Positions 36,736-45,903 of a stretch of DNA of 64,000 nucleotides are shown here, in pieces (the stretch's first letter is position 1; every line of letters begins with the position of its first letter). The notes under the pieces are model-generated. The model ran no database searches, had not been told where the DNA came from, and worked only from the letters and a program-made list of their open reading frames with translations. Location: NCBI RefSeq assembly GCF_017745675.1, contig NZ_JAFLJM010000003.1, forward strand, positions 1-64,000, given 5' to 3'. The position numbers were made by a program, and so were the translations under genes. This DNA comes from Alkalihalobacillus sp. BA299 (GTDB taxonomy: Bacteria > Bacillota > Bacilli > Bacillales > Bacillaceae_F).

Positions 36736-39703
36736 CTATAATCCAAATCACGTCCTCATACATGGTGGATGGTTAGGAGATTACTTCTTTATTTGGGGTG
36801 AACAAAAACAACATAAGAAGTATAAAGACTACTTAAACTTTCAATATCCATTTTTATATTCACCATTCGAATTAAAGCTGACTCTCTTTCAAGATGACGC
36901 TAATTCGTTTTATGGAACATTTGTCCAAACGAAAAAAGCATCATTAATTGCACCTATACAAGAACGAATGTTTTATAGTGAAGTAGGTGAAACTCTCGTT
37001 TACCAAGCGAACACAACATCAACTGAATTTGTGTTCCCATTAGAAGGTATTGTCATACAAAAAAAAGAATTGCCTAAATATATAGAGAGTATGAAACGCT
37101 GGAATCAGCTTCCCAAAATAAAGCTGGCTTATGATTTTAACTACTGGTTAACCATTTTTTCAACGATTCAAACGGAAATTAAAAACGGAAATCTTATACT
37201 CACCTCCTCTGGAGCTTGGGAATTAGCGAAATGGAATTGGACCGACTGGGAAGAAACATTACCGAAAGTTTCATTTTCATTCATTGAACCCAGATTGCAT
37301 CATATTTCCAATGATGAGCGAGAGAACTATTCGTTTAGAAAAATGGCAAGTGAGATTTGCAGTCAATTTGTTCAATATTTAATTGCTAAAGATATGGAAG
37401 TACAAAAAGCATTTGAAGAACTCCATCATTCCAAATATTATTTGCTAAATGATATACCTGACCAAGAAGCAGACGATAAACTTTTTCTCGAAGAACTTGG
37501 TGCCATTCCAGCTGTACCTTTTCAAACAACAATTGCAATTGAAGAACCAAATCAAAATGAAGATGAATGGAAAATATTGCTCTTTTTACAAGACCGGAAT
37601 GACCCATCGATTATTGTTTCACTTGAGGATTTACATAGAGGTCACCATCCATGGAGGGTAAACCCGGTTACTCGACTTAAAGAAGATATTGCAGAAATCA
37701 TTCAACTCATACCAGAACTATCTTCTTTATCGATAACACGTCCCATATCACTTGTTACGAAGGAGGTAGTTTATGATCTTTTGACCTATCATTTTGAGCA
37801 CCTTCGTCGTTTAGGAATTGGCGTTGTCGTTCCGAACTGGTTAAAAAAGCGACCAAATCACTTTCAAGCTAATATTCAGGTCACTGATCAATCTGCTGAG
37901 AGTTCAAGTGATAGCGAATCGATGTTCAATTGGCAAACGATAAGTGAATTTAACTTTGAAATTGTACTAAATGGTGAAAAATTAACGCACGAACAGTTTA
38001 CAAAGCTTGTTAATTTGAAAACTCCTTTTATTAAATGGAATGGAAAATGGCTATATTGGGACCCAAATGAAGCCAAACACTTAACAAAATATTTGAACCA
38101 AAAAAAAGAGCAGCAGACGTCCCTTCTTGATACGTGGAAAACCTATTTATTAGACGATATTAAAGAAAGTGACGGGCTCGACGTATCCATCCAATGGGAC
38201 GAAAAACTATTAAGTGCTATTGAAGCGACATTAAATAAAGAAATAGCGTCAATTACACCACCAGCTTCATTAAAAGGAGAATTAAGGCCTTATCAAATTG
38301 AAGGAGTATCCTGGTTATTTCATATGCGAAGAGTTGGGTTTGGAGCTTGTTTAGCAGATGATATGGGGTTAGGGAAATCGATCCAAACGATTGCCTATAT
38401 GCTCGCCGTAATAGAAAGTCAGACAGGAACACGTACAACTCCATTTCTGATTATTTGTCCAACTTCACTCATTGGCAATTGGCAAGAAGAGTTGCAGCGA
38501 TTTGCGCCACACTTATCTGTATTTGTCCATCATGGTGTTGAACGATTAGCCGATGCAGGTGATAGAGACTGGCCATATGATATTGTTATTACATCTTACG
38601 CTCTCGCTTTTCGTGATGAACTTATCTTTTCAAATACGGTGTGGAACGGACTGATTCTTGATGAAGCACAGCAAATCAAAAATGTTGAAACGAAACAACG
38701 AAAGGCAATTAAATTGATTAGCGCTTCTCACCGGATCGCATTGACAGGTACACCTATTGAAAACCGATTAAAGGAACTTTGGTCGATTATGGATATGTTA
38801 AATGATCGTTATTTAGGACAATACCAACAATTTCAACGTGCGTTTGTAAAAGAGATAGAAGGAAGTCATCCGAACGAGAAAAAGCTGCAACAATTACGTA
38901 TACTTATTTCACCTTTCTTGTTAAGAAGAAAAAAATCCGATAAAGCATTAGAGCTTCAGTTACCAGACAAAACCGAGCAAACATATGTCGTCGGTTTAAC
39001 AGCTGAACAGGCATCACTTTATCAGGCTGTCGTAAATGAATTATTAGCTTCTATCGATGAAAAAAATTCGATTGAAAGACGAGCAACCATTTTAAGTAGT
39101 ATTACAAAACTTAAACAAATTTGTAATCACCCTTCGCAATTTTTAAAGGATCGTGGGGGGCTACATCATCGTTCTGAAAAATGGGATTTATTATTTACTC
39201 TTGTTGAACAAATCATTGATAATGAGGAAAAATTATTAATCTTTACGCAATATAAAGAAATGGGTCAGTTATTACAGCTCGGTCTTTCTGAGTATTTCAA
39301 GGTTGACGTTCCCTTTCTTCATGGAGGTTTAGCACGTCATGAGCGAGATGAAGTCATCAATAAGTTTAAAGAAGATGCAAGTACACCTATTTTCATTTTA
39401 TCGTTACGTGCTGGTGGAGTCGGCTTGAACTTAACTGCTGCAAATCATGTGATTCATTATGACCGCTGGTGGAATCCGGCTGTCGAAAATCAGGCAACAG
39501 ATCGTGCCTATCGGATCGGACAAACGGAAAAGGTAACAGTCCATAAACTGGTTTCTAAAGGAACGATTGAAGAAAAAATAGATCGACTCCTCATAAAAAA
39601 ACAGTCACTATCAGATGACATTTTATCTCTGAATGAAAAAAGTGTCTCTGAACTAACAACCGATGAATTAAAATCACTACTAGAATGGAGTGATCAAAAA
39701 TGA
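36728..39703 (+). CDS. SNF2-family helicase/ATPase (YwqA type)
   Basis: A 991-residue superfamily 2 ATPase that moves along double-stranded DNA, sometimes displacing RNA polymerase or other proteins. The N-terminal half is the bacterial SNF2 accessory region. The core starts near 510 (LRPYQIEGVSWLFHMRR); Walker A is DDMGLGKSIQTIA, motif II ILDEAQQIKN, motif III LTGTPIENRL, and motifs V-VI SLRAGGVGLNLTAANHV and DRAYRIGQT. Second gene of a three-gene unit. Confidence 0.94.
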   Translation: MSNYNPNHVLIHGGWLGDYFFIWGEQKQHKKYKDYLNFQYPFLYSPFELKLTLFQDDANSFYGTFVQTKKASLIAPIQERMFYSEVGETLVYQANTTSTEFVFPLEGIVIQKKELPKYIESMKRWNQLPKIKLAYDFNYWLTIFSTIQTEIKNGNLILTSSGAWELAKWNWTDWEETLPKVSFSFIEPRLHHISNDERENYSFRKMASEICSQFVQYLIAKDMEVQKAFEELHHSKYYLLNDIPDQEADDKLFLEELGAIPAVPFQTTIAIEEPNQNEDEWKILLFLQDRNDPSIIVSLEDLHRGHHPWRVNPVTRLKEDIAEIIQLIPELSSLSITRPISLVTKEVVYDLLTYHFEHLRRLGIGVVVPNWLKKRPNHFQANIQVTDQSAESSSDSESMFNWQTISEFNFEIVLNGEKLTHEQFTKLVNLKTPFIKWNGKWLYWDPNEAKHLTKYLNQKKEQQTSLLDTWKTYLLDDIKESDGLDVSIQWDEKLLSAIEATLNKEIASITPPASLKGELRPYQIEGVSWLFHMRRVGFGACLADDMGLGKSIQTIAYMLAVIESQTGTRTTPFLIICPTSLIGNWQEELQRFAPHLSVFVHHGVERLADAGDRDWPYDIVITSYALAFRDELIFSNTVWNGLILDEAQQIKNVETKQRKAIKLISASHRIALTGTPIENRLKELWSIMDMLNDRYLGQYQQFQRAFVKEIEGSHPNEKKLQQLRILISPFLLRRKKSDKALELQLPDKTEQTYVVGLTAEQASLYQAVVNELLASIDEKNSIERRATILSSITKLKQICNHPSQFLKDRGGLHHRSEKWDLLFTLVEQIIDNEEKLLIFTQYKEMGQLLQLGLSEYFKVDVPFLHGGLARHERDEVINKFKEDASTPIFILSLRAGGVGLNLTAANHVIHYDRWWNPAVENQATDRAYRIGQTEKVTVHKLVSKGTIEEKIDRLLIKKQSLSDDILSLNEKSVSELTTDELKSLLEWSDQK

Positions 39704-39864
39704 AAAACAGTGTACCGATTCAGTTCATTGAATTTTGGAGAGGGAACGGAGCATTACCACAAAAAAAAGAACATATAAACGATACAGAAGAGCTTGGTAA
39801 AGAGTGGCAGCAATTGTTGGAAGCTATTCAAGATGCCGCTAAAAAAGAATGGGAACCATCATAA
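39700..39864 (+). CDS. Small protein encoded behind the SNF2 helicase
   Basis: A 54-residue frame starting in ATGA, the ATG overlapping the helicase's stop by four bases. It begins MKNSVPIQFIEFWRGNG and then is acidic and helical, ending KKEWEPS. The overlap argues that it is translated. Function unknown. Confidence 0.72.
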   Translation: MKNSVPIQFIEFWRGNGALPQKKEHINDTEELGKEWQQLLEAIQDAAKKEWEPS

Positions 39865-39871
39865 AGGTTAT

Positions 39872-40039
39872 AAGAAAAGCGGAAGTGCCCGTTTAGCGAC
39901 GTACGGACTGGACTGAACCGCAGGAGATAAAGGAAACTCGGGTGTTCGGTAGTGAGGCGATGTTGACTTATCGTAAGGAGGGGGAGCGAAGTCCACTAGA
40001 CGCTGGGCGCTGTAGCTAGACATCATCTGAAAAGTTATC
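39872..40039. repeat. Repeat family A, copy 2
   Basis: Starts AAGAAAAGCGGAAGTGCCCG and ends at GGGCGCTGTAGCTAGACA, plus a further shared tail CTGAAAAGTTAT. The first half matches copy 1 (CGTACGGACTGGACTGAACC), the second half is nearly identical to copy 3 (GAGGGGGAGCGAAGTCCACT). Confidence 0.88.
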
Positions 40040-40064
40040 TTCCTATCTTCTAAAAAACGCTTAT

Positions 40065-40105
40065 AAAGCCCGTGTACCGAGAACTGTTTTTCTCTTCACG
40101 GGCTT
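40065..40105. terminator. Hairpin between convergent transcripts
   Basis: AAAGCCCGTG and CACGGGCTT pair (9 bp) with a long loop in which GAGAA and TTCTC also pair. Tail only moderately T-rich. Confidence 0.55.
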
Positions 40106-40141
40106 AAAAAATTTTCTATGATAAAAACATTCTAAATCGCA

Positions 40142-40639
40142 TTATTCTATTACAAGATTTTCTTCAACAAGAAATTGTTCTCTAAATGCTTCATTACCAT
40201 TTACTGTCATAATTGGCAGTTCACCAATTACTTTGTATTTGCCCGCAGGGATTCTTTCTCCTTCAATCATTAAGTCCCACTCATCCGTAAACGTCATCGT
40301 TTCGTTAGGATTTAAAGTTTTTTCAACGATAGCCTGGGTAAACATCATACCTTCTGAATATTTGTAAACAACCTCATTTTTTTCAGTTACAACGATAAAA
40401 TCAAAGAGCTGACCTGTAGGAAATTCTATAACCACCTCATCTTCCCCTTTATTTGTAAGAGATAATGTAAATGAAAGCTTGTCTGCTTCCTTATCTACTT
40501 TTAACGATGTCACGAGTGTACTCACTTCTTCTCCCCCTTGCTTTTTCTCTGCATCACTATTTTCTGTTACTTCATCAGATGTCCCACATCCTACTAATGC
40601 TAAAATAACCATTACTGTTATGAATAGTATTTTATTCAC
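40142..40639 (-). CDS. Lipoprotein with BsuPI-type (intracellular proteinase inhibitor) domain
   Basis: 165 residues from the GTG at 40639, with AAGGAAGGT ahead. A longer frame reaches 40762 but overlaps the neighbouring gene and has no site. Hydrophobic N-terminus with the lipobox ALVGC; after an acidic linker, a single immunoglobulin-like domain with SLTNKGEDEVVIEFPTGQLFDF and NPNETMTFTDEWD, the signature of the BsuPI family. As a lipoprotein it would act outside the cell. Actual inhibition of a protease is unproven. Confidence 0.85.
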   Translation of the reverse strand: MNKILFITVMVILALVGCGTSDEVTENSDAEKKQGGEEVSTLVTSLKVDKEADKLSFTLSLTNKGEDEVVIEFPTGQLFDFIVVTEKNEVVYKYSEGMMFTQAIVEKTLNPNETMTFTDEWDLMIEGERIPAGKYKVIGELPIMTVNGNEAFREQFLVEENLVIE

Positions 40640-40655
40640 GAATATACCTTCCTTT

Positions 40656-41477
40656 CTAACCTTCTTTTCTAAATAAGCCAAATATACCAGCAGTCTCAAC
40701 AATATTCGTAAATGCACTAGGATCAACTTCTTGGATGACTTTCTTAAGTTCATAGAGCTCATATCTAGTGATTACGATCATTAACATCTCTTTTTCTTCT
40801 TGAGAGTAACCTCCTTTTGCAGGTAGGCGAGTAATTCCTCTCGTCATTCGATTATGTATAGCTTCTCTCAGTTTATCCGCATTTTTAGTAATAATAAAAG
40901 CAGTTAATTTAACATGTCTCGTATATATCGCATCAATGACCCTTGAGCTTACATATAGTGTTACAAGGGTATAAAGAGCTCGTTCCCAATCAAATAAAAG
41001 ACCAGAAGTAATGACAATAAGTGCATTCAATAAGAAAAAATAAATGCCTACTGGACGATCACTCTTACGTGACAATATGAGAGCAATAATGTCTAATCCT
41101 CCAGAAGAAGCCCCCCATTTCAATGTAATCCCAGCACCAATAGCTAGGATCACTCCTCCAAATACTGCATTTAAAAGGAGATCAGAAGAAATCTCAATCA
41201 CTGGGGTGATTTCAAGAAAAAATGTGGTGAGGATTACATTTATAAAACTAAAAAGTGTAAATGATTTTCCAATTTTTAACCAACCTAATATAGCAACTGG
41301 AATATTCAATAGGAATAAGAGAATCCCTGTTGATAAAGGGATGACGGTTGCAATGAGCTGAGCTACCCCTGTAAATCCACTAGCAAATACATTCGCTGGA
41401 ATTAAAAAAACATTTAAGCCAATCGCTATAAGTAAAGCACCTATAATTATAATAAATAACTTTTTAACAACTTCCAT
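40656..41477 (-). CDS. YitT-family membrane protein (DUF161/DUF2179)
   Basis: 273 residues: five to six membrane helices in the N-terminal 190 residues (LFIIIIGALLIAIGLNVFLIPA, GGVILAIGAGITLKWGASSGGLDIIALIL) and a cytoplasmic DUF2179 domain at the C-terminus (TRLPAKGGYSQEEKEMLMIVITRYELYELKKVI). Multiple paralogues of this family exist in Bacilli. Function unknown. It precedes the BsuPI lipoprotein by 16 bases and is probably co-transcribed. Confidence 0.92.
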   Translation of the reverse strand: MEVVKKLFIIIIGALLIAIGLNVFLIPANVFASGFTGVAQLIATVIPLSTGILLFLLNIPVAILGWLKIGKSFTLFSFINVILTTFFLEITPVIEISSDLLLNAVFGGVILAIGAGITLKWGASSGGLDIIALILSRKSDRPVGIYFFLLNALIVITSGLLFDWERALYTLVTLYVSSRVIDAIYTRHVKLTAFIITKNADKLREAIHNRMTRGITRLPAKGGYSQEEKEMLMIVITRYELYELKKVIQEVDPSAFTNIVETAGIFGLFRKEG

Positions 41478-41549
41478 TCATTCACCTGCTCCATAATTCT
41501 AATTGTAGTTTTAACGTTTACTGTCTATATTAAACACCTCATCATAGAG

Positions 41550-41578
41550 AAAGCTCACTGTCCATTAGTGAGCTTTTT
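41550..41578 (+). terminator. Terminator-like hairpin
   Basis: AAAGCTCACT pairs with AGTGAGCTTT, followed by TTTG on the plus strand. Confidence 0.7.
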
Positions 41579-41720
41579 GTTCCCTGCAAATGAGTTGACT
41601 ATTAAGCCAATCAACGACAGCTAATATTCCTTCCCTTGAAACTTTATGATCTGCTAAAGGGTCACTAATAAAAGTGACATCACTTGAACTATTGAGAACA
41701 CACATATCTCCACATACCAT
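41565..41720 (-). CDS. Possible small protein
   Basis: A 51-residue frame from an ATG at 41720 (or from the second ATG at 41705). The middle reads DVTFISDPLADHKVSREGIL and AVVDWLNSQ, which looks like real protein. But the first ATG has no clear ribosome site, the second has one only two bases away, and the stop lies inside a terminator hairpin. Low support. Confidence 0.42.
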   Translation of the reverse strand: MVCGDMCVLNSSSDVTFISDPLADHKVSREGILAVVDWLNSQLICREQKAH

Positions 41721-41843
41721 TATTGATAGCTACATTTTATCTTATTCCGTAAAAAAATAGTAATAAAAAGAGCTGATCATGTCGGATGATTTAAAGAGAC
41801 GTGGACACAATAAAAAGAGAACAACCATGAGGGAGGGATTGAA

Positions 41844-41975
41844 GTGCCTGTAACAAAAGATGACGATAAGAAGAAAAGAGATAACAATGCAAAACTTCAG
41901 GAGAAAAATCGTTTACGTGAGAAAAATGCTGAACTTGGTAAAAACCAATATTCAAAAAAGACAGATCATTTATAA
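41844..41975 (+). CDS. Small charged protein
   Basis: 43 residues from a GTG at 41844 behind GGGAGGG. Highly basic and acidic (KKKRDNNAKLQEKNRLREKNAELGKN), a pattern of a short coiled coil or disordered peptide. The start signal is good and the gap has no other coding. No known relative. Confidence 0.6.
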   Translation: MPVTKDDDKKKRDNNAKLQEKNRLREKNAELGKNQYSKKTDHL

Positions 41976-41986
41976 GCCACATGTTA

Positions 41987-42154
41987 TAAGAAAAGCGCAA
42001 GCGCCCGTTTAGCGGCGTATATCCTTGCGCCCCACCGTATGAGATAAAGGATACACGGCGAGTGCTAACGAGGCGATGTTGACTTATCGTAAGGAGGGGG
42101 AGCGAAGTCCACTAGACGCTGGGCGCTGTAGCTAGACATCCTCTGAAAAGTTAT
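41987..42154. repeat. Repeat family A, copy 3
   Basis: Same ends as the other copies (AAGAAAAGCGCAAGCGCCCG ... GGGCGCTGTAGCTAGACA and the tail CTGAAAAGTTAT). The left inner part differs (GGCGTATATCCTTGCGCCCC), while the right half is almost identical to copy 2. Confidence 0.88.
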
Positions 42155-42172
42155 ACTTTCTTGTCTTATCAA

Positions 42173-42210
42173 AAAAGATGCAAGCGACATTATGACCCTT
42201 GCATCTTTTA
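42173..42210 (-). terminator. Terminator after the rhodanese gene
   Basis: On the minus strand AAAAGATGCAAG pairs with CTTGCATCTTTT, followed by TTG. Separate from repeat A copy 3, which lies just beyond it. Confidence 0.82.
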
Positions 42211-42217
42211 CTTTAAA

Positions 42218-42586
42218 TTATTTATATAATTCTTTCACATCAGAGATTACGTTTTCCATTCCTGTTGCTAGTTCACCTTCCCAAGCTAGCATTCCACCCG
42301 AATAATTGCATACTTTCTCAAAACCACAATCTTTAAAAAACAACGCTACATTTTGACTTCGGTTACCACTTCGACAAACGAAAATATACTCTTTATCCTT
42401 ATCGAAATCGTCAATTAGCGCAGGTAAATTATGCATAGGAATAAGTGGAATTTTATTAATGTGTCCTTCTACATATTCTTCAGGTTCACGTACGTCAATT
42501 ACGATAGGCTCCGCTTTTCCTGCTTTTACTATGCTTTGTAACTCTTCAAACTCTACCTGTTTAATTCCATCAACTTCAAAAGACAT
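42218..42586 (-). CDS. Rhodanese-domain protein
   Basis: 122 residues from the ATG at 42586 (GAGGTG six bases before). A single rhodanese domain: IVIDVREPEEYVEGHI at the N-terminus, and the active loop FVCRSGNRSQNVALFF with the catalytic cysteine near residue 75. It can carry sulfane sulfur to acceptors in the cytoplasm. Physiological partner unknown. The AI-2E family gene lies upstream on the same strand. Confidence 0.93.
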   Translation of the reverse strand: MSFEVDGIKQVEFEELQSIVKAGKAEPIVIDVREPEEYVEGHINKIPLIPMHNLPALIDDFDKDKEYIFVCRSGNRSQNVALFFKDCGFEKVCNYSGGMLAWEGELATGMENVISDVKELYK

Positions 42587-42636
42587 TTGTAACACCTCAC
42601 CGTTAAGATTAAATCATTTTATCATTTAACATCACG

Positions 42637-43722
42637 TTACTCAATTGGATACCTCTTTAGCTTCCATAATCGATAAGTATGACTAACAATTACTTTCCCG
42701 ACAGCATAGGTCGGAACTGCTAATATTAACCCTAGAAGCCCAGCAAAACGACCAGCTACTAAAAGGAGTAATATAATCGTTAATGGATGAATAGCTAGCT
42801 TCCTTCCCATAACTTGTGGAGAAATTAAGTTACTTTCCACTTGTTGAACAATAACGACGACAATGATCACAAGCAAAACCATTAGTGGAGAATGCAATAA
42901 CCCTACAATTACACTTGGGATCGTCCCAATCCAAGGGCCAACGAAAGGAATGACATTGGTAAACATCGCTACTAATGCTAAAACAAGTGGATAATCAAGC
43001 CCAATTATAAGAAATCCGATGTAACACATCACTCCAACACAAACACTTACAATAATTTGACCTTGAATATAAGAACTAAGAGCAGTATCCATATCTCCTA
43101 AAATATGTCGACCATCTTGTTGCTGTTTCTCAGGTAAAAAACGAAGTACTTGTTGAGGTGCTTTTTCACCTTCTTTCAACATATAGAACAATACGAAAGG
43201 AATAATAATCATGATGATTACAATATTTGTAATGAAACCAATAAAAGCTGCAATATTTGTTCCAATAGCAGAAACAATTTCATTTAAATATTCAGCAAAC
43301 CTAGACGTTAATTCTTCAATGGTATAGTTTTCATTTTGTTGAAATCTTGCCACCCATTCATTCTCCTGTAATTGAATGAGAAGATCGCGTATTTCGTTAA
43401 TGAAAACCGGCATTGCTTTAATTAAGCTGTTAAACTGACGTTGTAATTCTGGACCAATTAATAAGATCAATATTGTTACAATTGAAATAGCACTTAAATA
43501 TAAAATCAATATCGATATTCCTCTTGGCATCCACCTGGAAAGCAGGTTAACAAACGGTCGAGATAAATAATATAAAACCCCAGCAATAATAATAGGTGCA
43601 AACAATGTTTGTACTAGAACAACAATTGGTTTAAAAATAAATTGCACTTTTGTACCTAATAAAATAATTAAAAAAACGAGGATAACTCCATAACAAAAAT
43701 AAAAAAATTTGCCTCGAGGCAT
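42637..43722 (-). CDS. AI-2E-family membrane protein
   Basis: 361 residues with seven to eight membrane helices and a central soluble region; NVIPFVGPWIGTIPSVIVGLL and PLTIILLLLVAGRFAGLLGLILAVP are the family's hallmarks. Members include TqsA and, in Bacilli, YdbI/YtvI/YrrI; some act as Na+/H+ antiporters, which would suit an alkaliphile, but this is not shown here. It is transcribed with the rhodanese gene, 41 bases ahead of it. Confidence 0.92.
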   Translation of the reverse strand: MPRGKFFYFCYGVILVFLIILLGTKVQFIFKPIVVLVQTLFAPIIIAGVLYYLSRPFVNLLSRWMPRGISILILYLSAISIVTILILLIGPELQRQFNSLIKAMPVFINEIRDLLIQLQENEWVARFQQNENYTIEELTSRFAEYLNEIVSAIGTNIAAFIGFITNIVIIMIIIPFVLFYMLKEGEKAPQQVLRFLPEKQQQDGRHILGDMDTALSSYIQGQIIVSVCVGVMCYIGFLIIGLDYPLVLALVAMFTNVIPFVGPWIGTIPSVIVGLLHSPLMVLLVIIVVVIVQQVESNLISPQVMGRKLAIHPLTIILLLLVAGRFAGLLGLILAVPTYAVGKVIVSHTYRLWKLKRYPIE

Positions 43723-43959
43723 TTTCTCACCCCATATGTAAAATTATGCTAACACAATCATTATATCATTATTTTGGAGTAAGAAAGCAACTCGTTTCTT
43801 CTCTACTATGATTTTGAATAGTAAAAAAGGATTGAATTTTGTCCCCTATACTGTACAATAGAAAAAAATTGGCTTATTTTCTATTCTTTAAAGTCGACTT
43901 ACGGGAGTAGGTAAAGAGAGTGTAAAACAAACCTACTTCTTACTTTTAGGGGGATCAGA

Positions 43960-44598
43960 ATGAAAAAATCATTACAACTGTTTTTTGTATCAGTTATAAC
44001 TGCGCTCATTTTAGCAGCTTGCGGGCAAGGAGAAGGACCTATTGAACCTGAAGAAAATGGTAGTGGAATTGATTCAGATCATAATGAAGAGTTAATTGAA
44101 GACAGCGAACAACCTGAGGAAATGACTGAACCTACTACTGATGATGACGAAAATCAAGAAGTAACTAGCGAAGCAACAGTTCATCCTGTAGAGTTATTTT
44201 TTTCTGATAATGAAGTTATGGAAATGTACAAAATAGAGACAACCATTGAAGCTGAAAAAGAAGACGTTTTTATTAAGACGTTAGAGGCTTGGGTTGCAGG
44301 GCCAAGCAATGACCATTTAATTTCTTTAATCCCAACTAATGTCAAGGTTCAGTATGTCGAAGAAGAAAATGGAATTGCACACGTTTCATTTTCAAAAGAA
44401 TTACTAGATGCAAATGTAGGTTCTGGGGCTGAGGAAATGCTTCTTCAACAAGTTGCTCTAACCATGAAGCAATTCGGTTTTAACAAAACATTGATTTTAG
44501 TTGATGGTGAAGTTCAAGATATGTTATTTGGTCATATCGATACGAATGTCCCAATTGAAGCTATGGATATTAACAAAATAGAAAAATTTAATGAATAA
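43960..44598 (+). CDS. GerMN-domain lipoprotein
   Basis: 212 residues, signal peptide with lipobox LAAC (C about 21). An acidic linker (residues 25-75) precedes a GerMN domain (about 80-205; VELFFSDNEVMEMYKIETTIE, ISLIPTNVKVQYVEEENGIAHVSFSKELLDA). GerM is needed for spore formation and germination in B. subtilis. Many Bacilli have several GerMN lipoproteins, so the role need not be in sporulation. Its own terminator follows. Confidence 0.9.
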   Translation: MKKSLQLFFVSVITALILAACGQGEGPIEPEENGSGIDSDHNEELIEDSEQPEEMTEPTTDDDENQEVTSEATVHPVELFFSDNEVMEMYKIETTIEAEKEDVFIKTLEAWVAGPSNDHLISLIPTNVKVQYVEEENGIAHVSFSKELLDANVGSGAEEMLLQQVALTMKQFGFNKTLILVDGEVQDMLFGHIDTNVPIEAMDINKIEKFNE

Positions 44599-44607
44599 TA
44601 AATACTA

Positions 44608-44640
44608 AAAACCGGTAGTGAAGTCACTACCGGTTTTTTT
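44608..44640 (+). terminator. Terminator after the GerMN lipoprotein gene
   Basis: AAAACCGGTAGTGA pairs with TCACTACCGGTTTT, then TTT. Confidence 0.92.
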
Positions 44641-44788
44641 ATATCTGTATCTCCCTTTCTCTTTTGAACTATTCTTTTTTAGACACTTAATTTGGTAATT
44701 GTTTAATAGATTTGACAGAATACTGCCTATTTAATATAGTATAATTGGGTTTTTTTCCAAAAAAATGAAAAAGGGGGAAATTTTATTT

Positions 44789-45808
44789 ATGGAAAAGAAA
44801 AAATTATTACTTCTCTTTGTATCAATCGTTTCAGCCATGTTTATCGTTGTAGGTTGTGGAGCGAATGAAGCCCCTGAAGAGGGAGCTGCAGAAGGTGGCG
44901 ACGCACCAGAAGTTGCCGAAGATTTTAAAACAGACCTACAACTAGGAACAGGGAGTACTGGTGGGACATACTATCCGTTAGGTACTGAAATTGCAACTGT
45001 GTTAAATGCTAATGTTGAACATGAAGGATTTAATGTAAGTGCAATTGAAACTGGGGCTAGTGTTGATAATCTAGCACGTATCGCTCGAGGTGAAATTCAA
45101 CTAGGAATGACTGTACATCTACCAGCACTTGACGCTTTAAAAGGTGAAGGTGAATTCGATGGCATGAGTGTAGAAAATTTCGGTTTTATGGGTCACATAT
45201 ACCCTGAAGTCATGCAAATTATTACTGTGGATGGAACAGGGATAGAATCGATTGCCGACTTAGAAGGAAAGCGTGTGGCAATTGGACCACCTGGTAGTGG
45301 TACGCAAGCTGCTGCAAAAGCCATTCTTGCTGCTTATGGTATAGAAGATGGCGACTATGAATCTTTTGAAGAGGGCTTTGGTGATGCAAAGGATCGTTTA
45401 CAAAATGGTCAAATTGATGCATCATTCGGTCTATTAGGTTTACCTGCAGGAAGTGTAACAGAATTAGCCTTACAACGTAATGTCAAACTTTTATCTATTG
45501 ACGATGAACAATTAGCGCAAATTGAAGAAGCAAGCGGTTATATGGGATATGAAATCCCAGCAGATGCATATGAATTCTTATCAGAGCCAGTACAAACCGT
45601 TACAGCATACGCAGTGCTAGTTGGCTCTACTTCGCAAATTAGTGAAGAGCTAGGTTACGAAATTACAAAAGCATTATTTGAAAATTCTGGAAATATCACA
45701 CATGACCAAGGTAGACATCTAACAAAAGAGAACGCATTATCTGGAGCAGAAGGTTTACCACTTCATCCTGGTGCCGACCGTTACTTTGAAGAAGCTGGGT
45801 TAAAATAA
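44789..45808 (+). CDS. TAXI-family TRAP transporter solute-binding lipoprotein
   Basis: 339 residues from the ATG at 44789 (GGGGGAAA before it). Signal with lipobox VVGC (C about 23). The TAXI family mark is LGTGSTGGTYYPLGTEIA; VDNLARIARGEIQLGM and GKRVAIGPPGSGTQAAAKAILAAYG are typical. It captures a solute outside the cell and passes it to the fused permease after it. Family ligands include glutamate and other organic acids; the ligand here is not known. Confidence 0.94.
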   Translation: MEKKKLLLLFVSIVSAMFIVVGCGANEAPEEGAAEGGDAPEVAEDFKTDLQLGTGSTGGTYYPLGTEIATVLNANVEHEGFNVSAIETGASVDNLARIARGEIQLGMTVHLPALDALKGEGEFDGMSVENFGFMGHIYPEVMQIITVDGTGIESIADLEGKRVAIGPPGSGTQAAAKAILAAYGIEDGDYESFEEGFGDAKDRLQNGQIDASFGLLGLPAGSVTELALQRNVKLLSIDDEQLAQIEEASGYMGYEIPADAYEFLSEPVQTVTAYAVLVGSTSQISEELGYEITKALFENSGNITHDQGRHLTKENALSGAEGLPLHPGADRYFEEAGLK

Positions 45809-45824
45809 TCATCATTTTGCTCAG

Positions 45825-45853
45825 AAGGACCGGGCATACTCTGTCTGGTCCTT
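45825..45853 (+). promoter_or_regulatory. Hairpin between the TAXI binding-protein and permease genes
   Basis: AAGGACC pairs with GGTCCTT in the gap. Such hairpins often lower expression of the permease relative to the binding protein or stabilise the upstream mRNA; the T tail is absent. Confidence 0.6.
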
Positions 45854-45903
45854 AAAGCTATTATCTTCACTTTTTTAACATTATTTATGTGGTGGTGACC
45901 TCT

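Noticed and set aside
41791..42000. Minus-strand 69-codon frame
   Set aside because: Runs opposite a small plus-strand gene with a good start signal and into repeat A copy 3.
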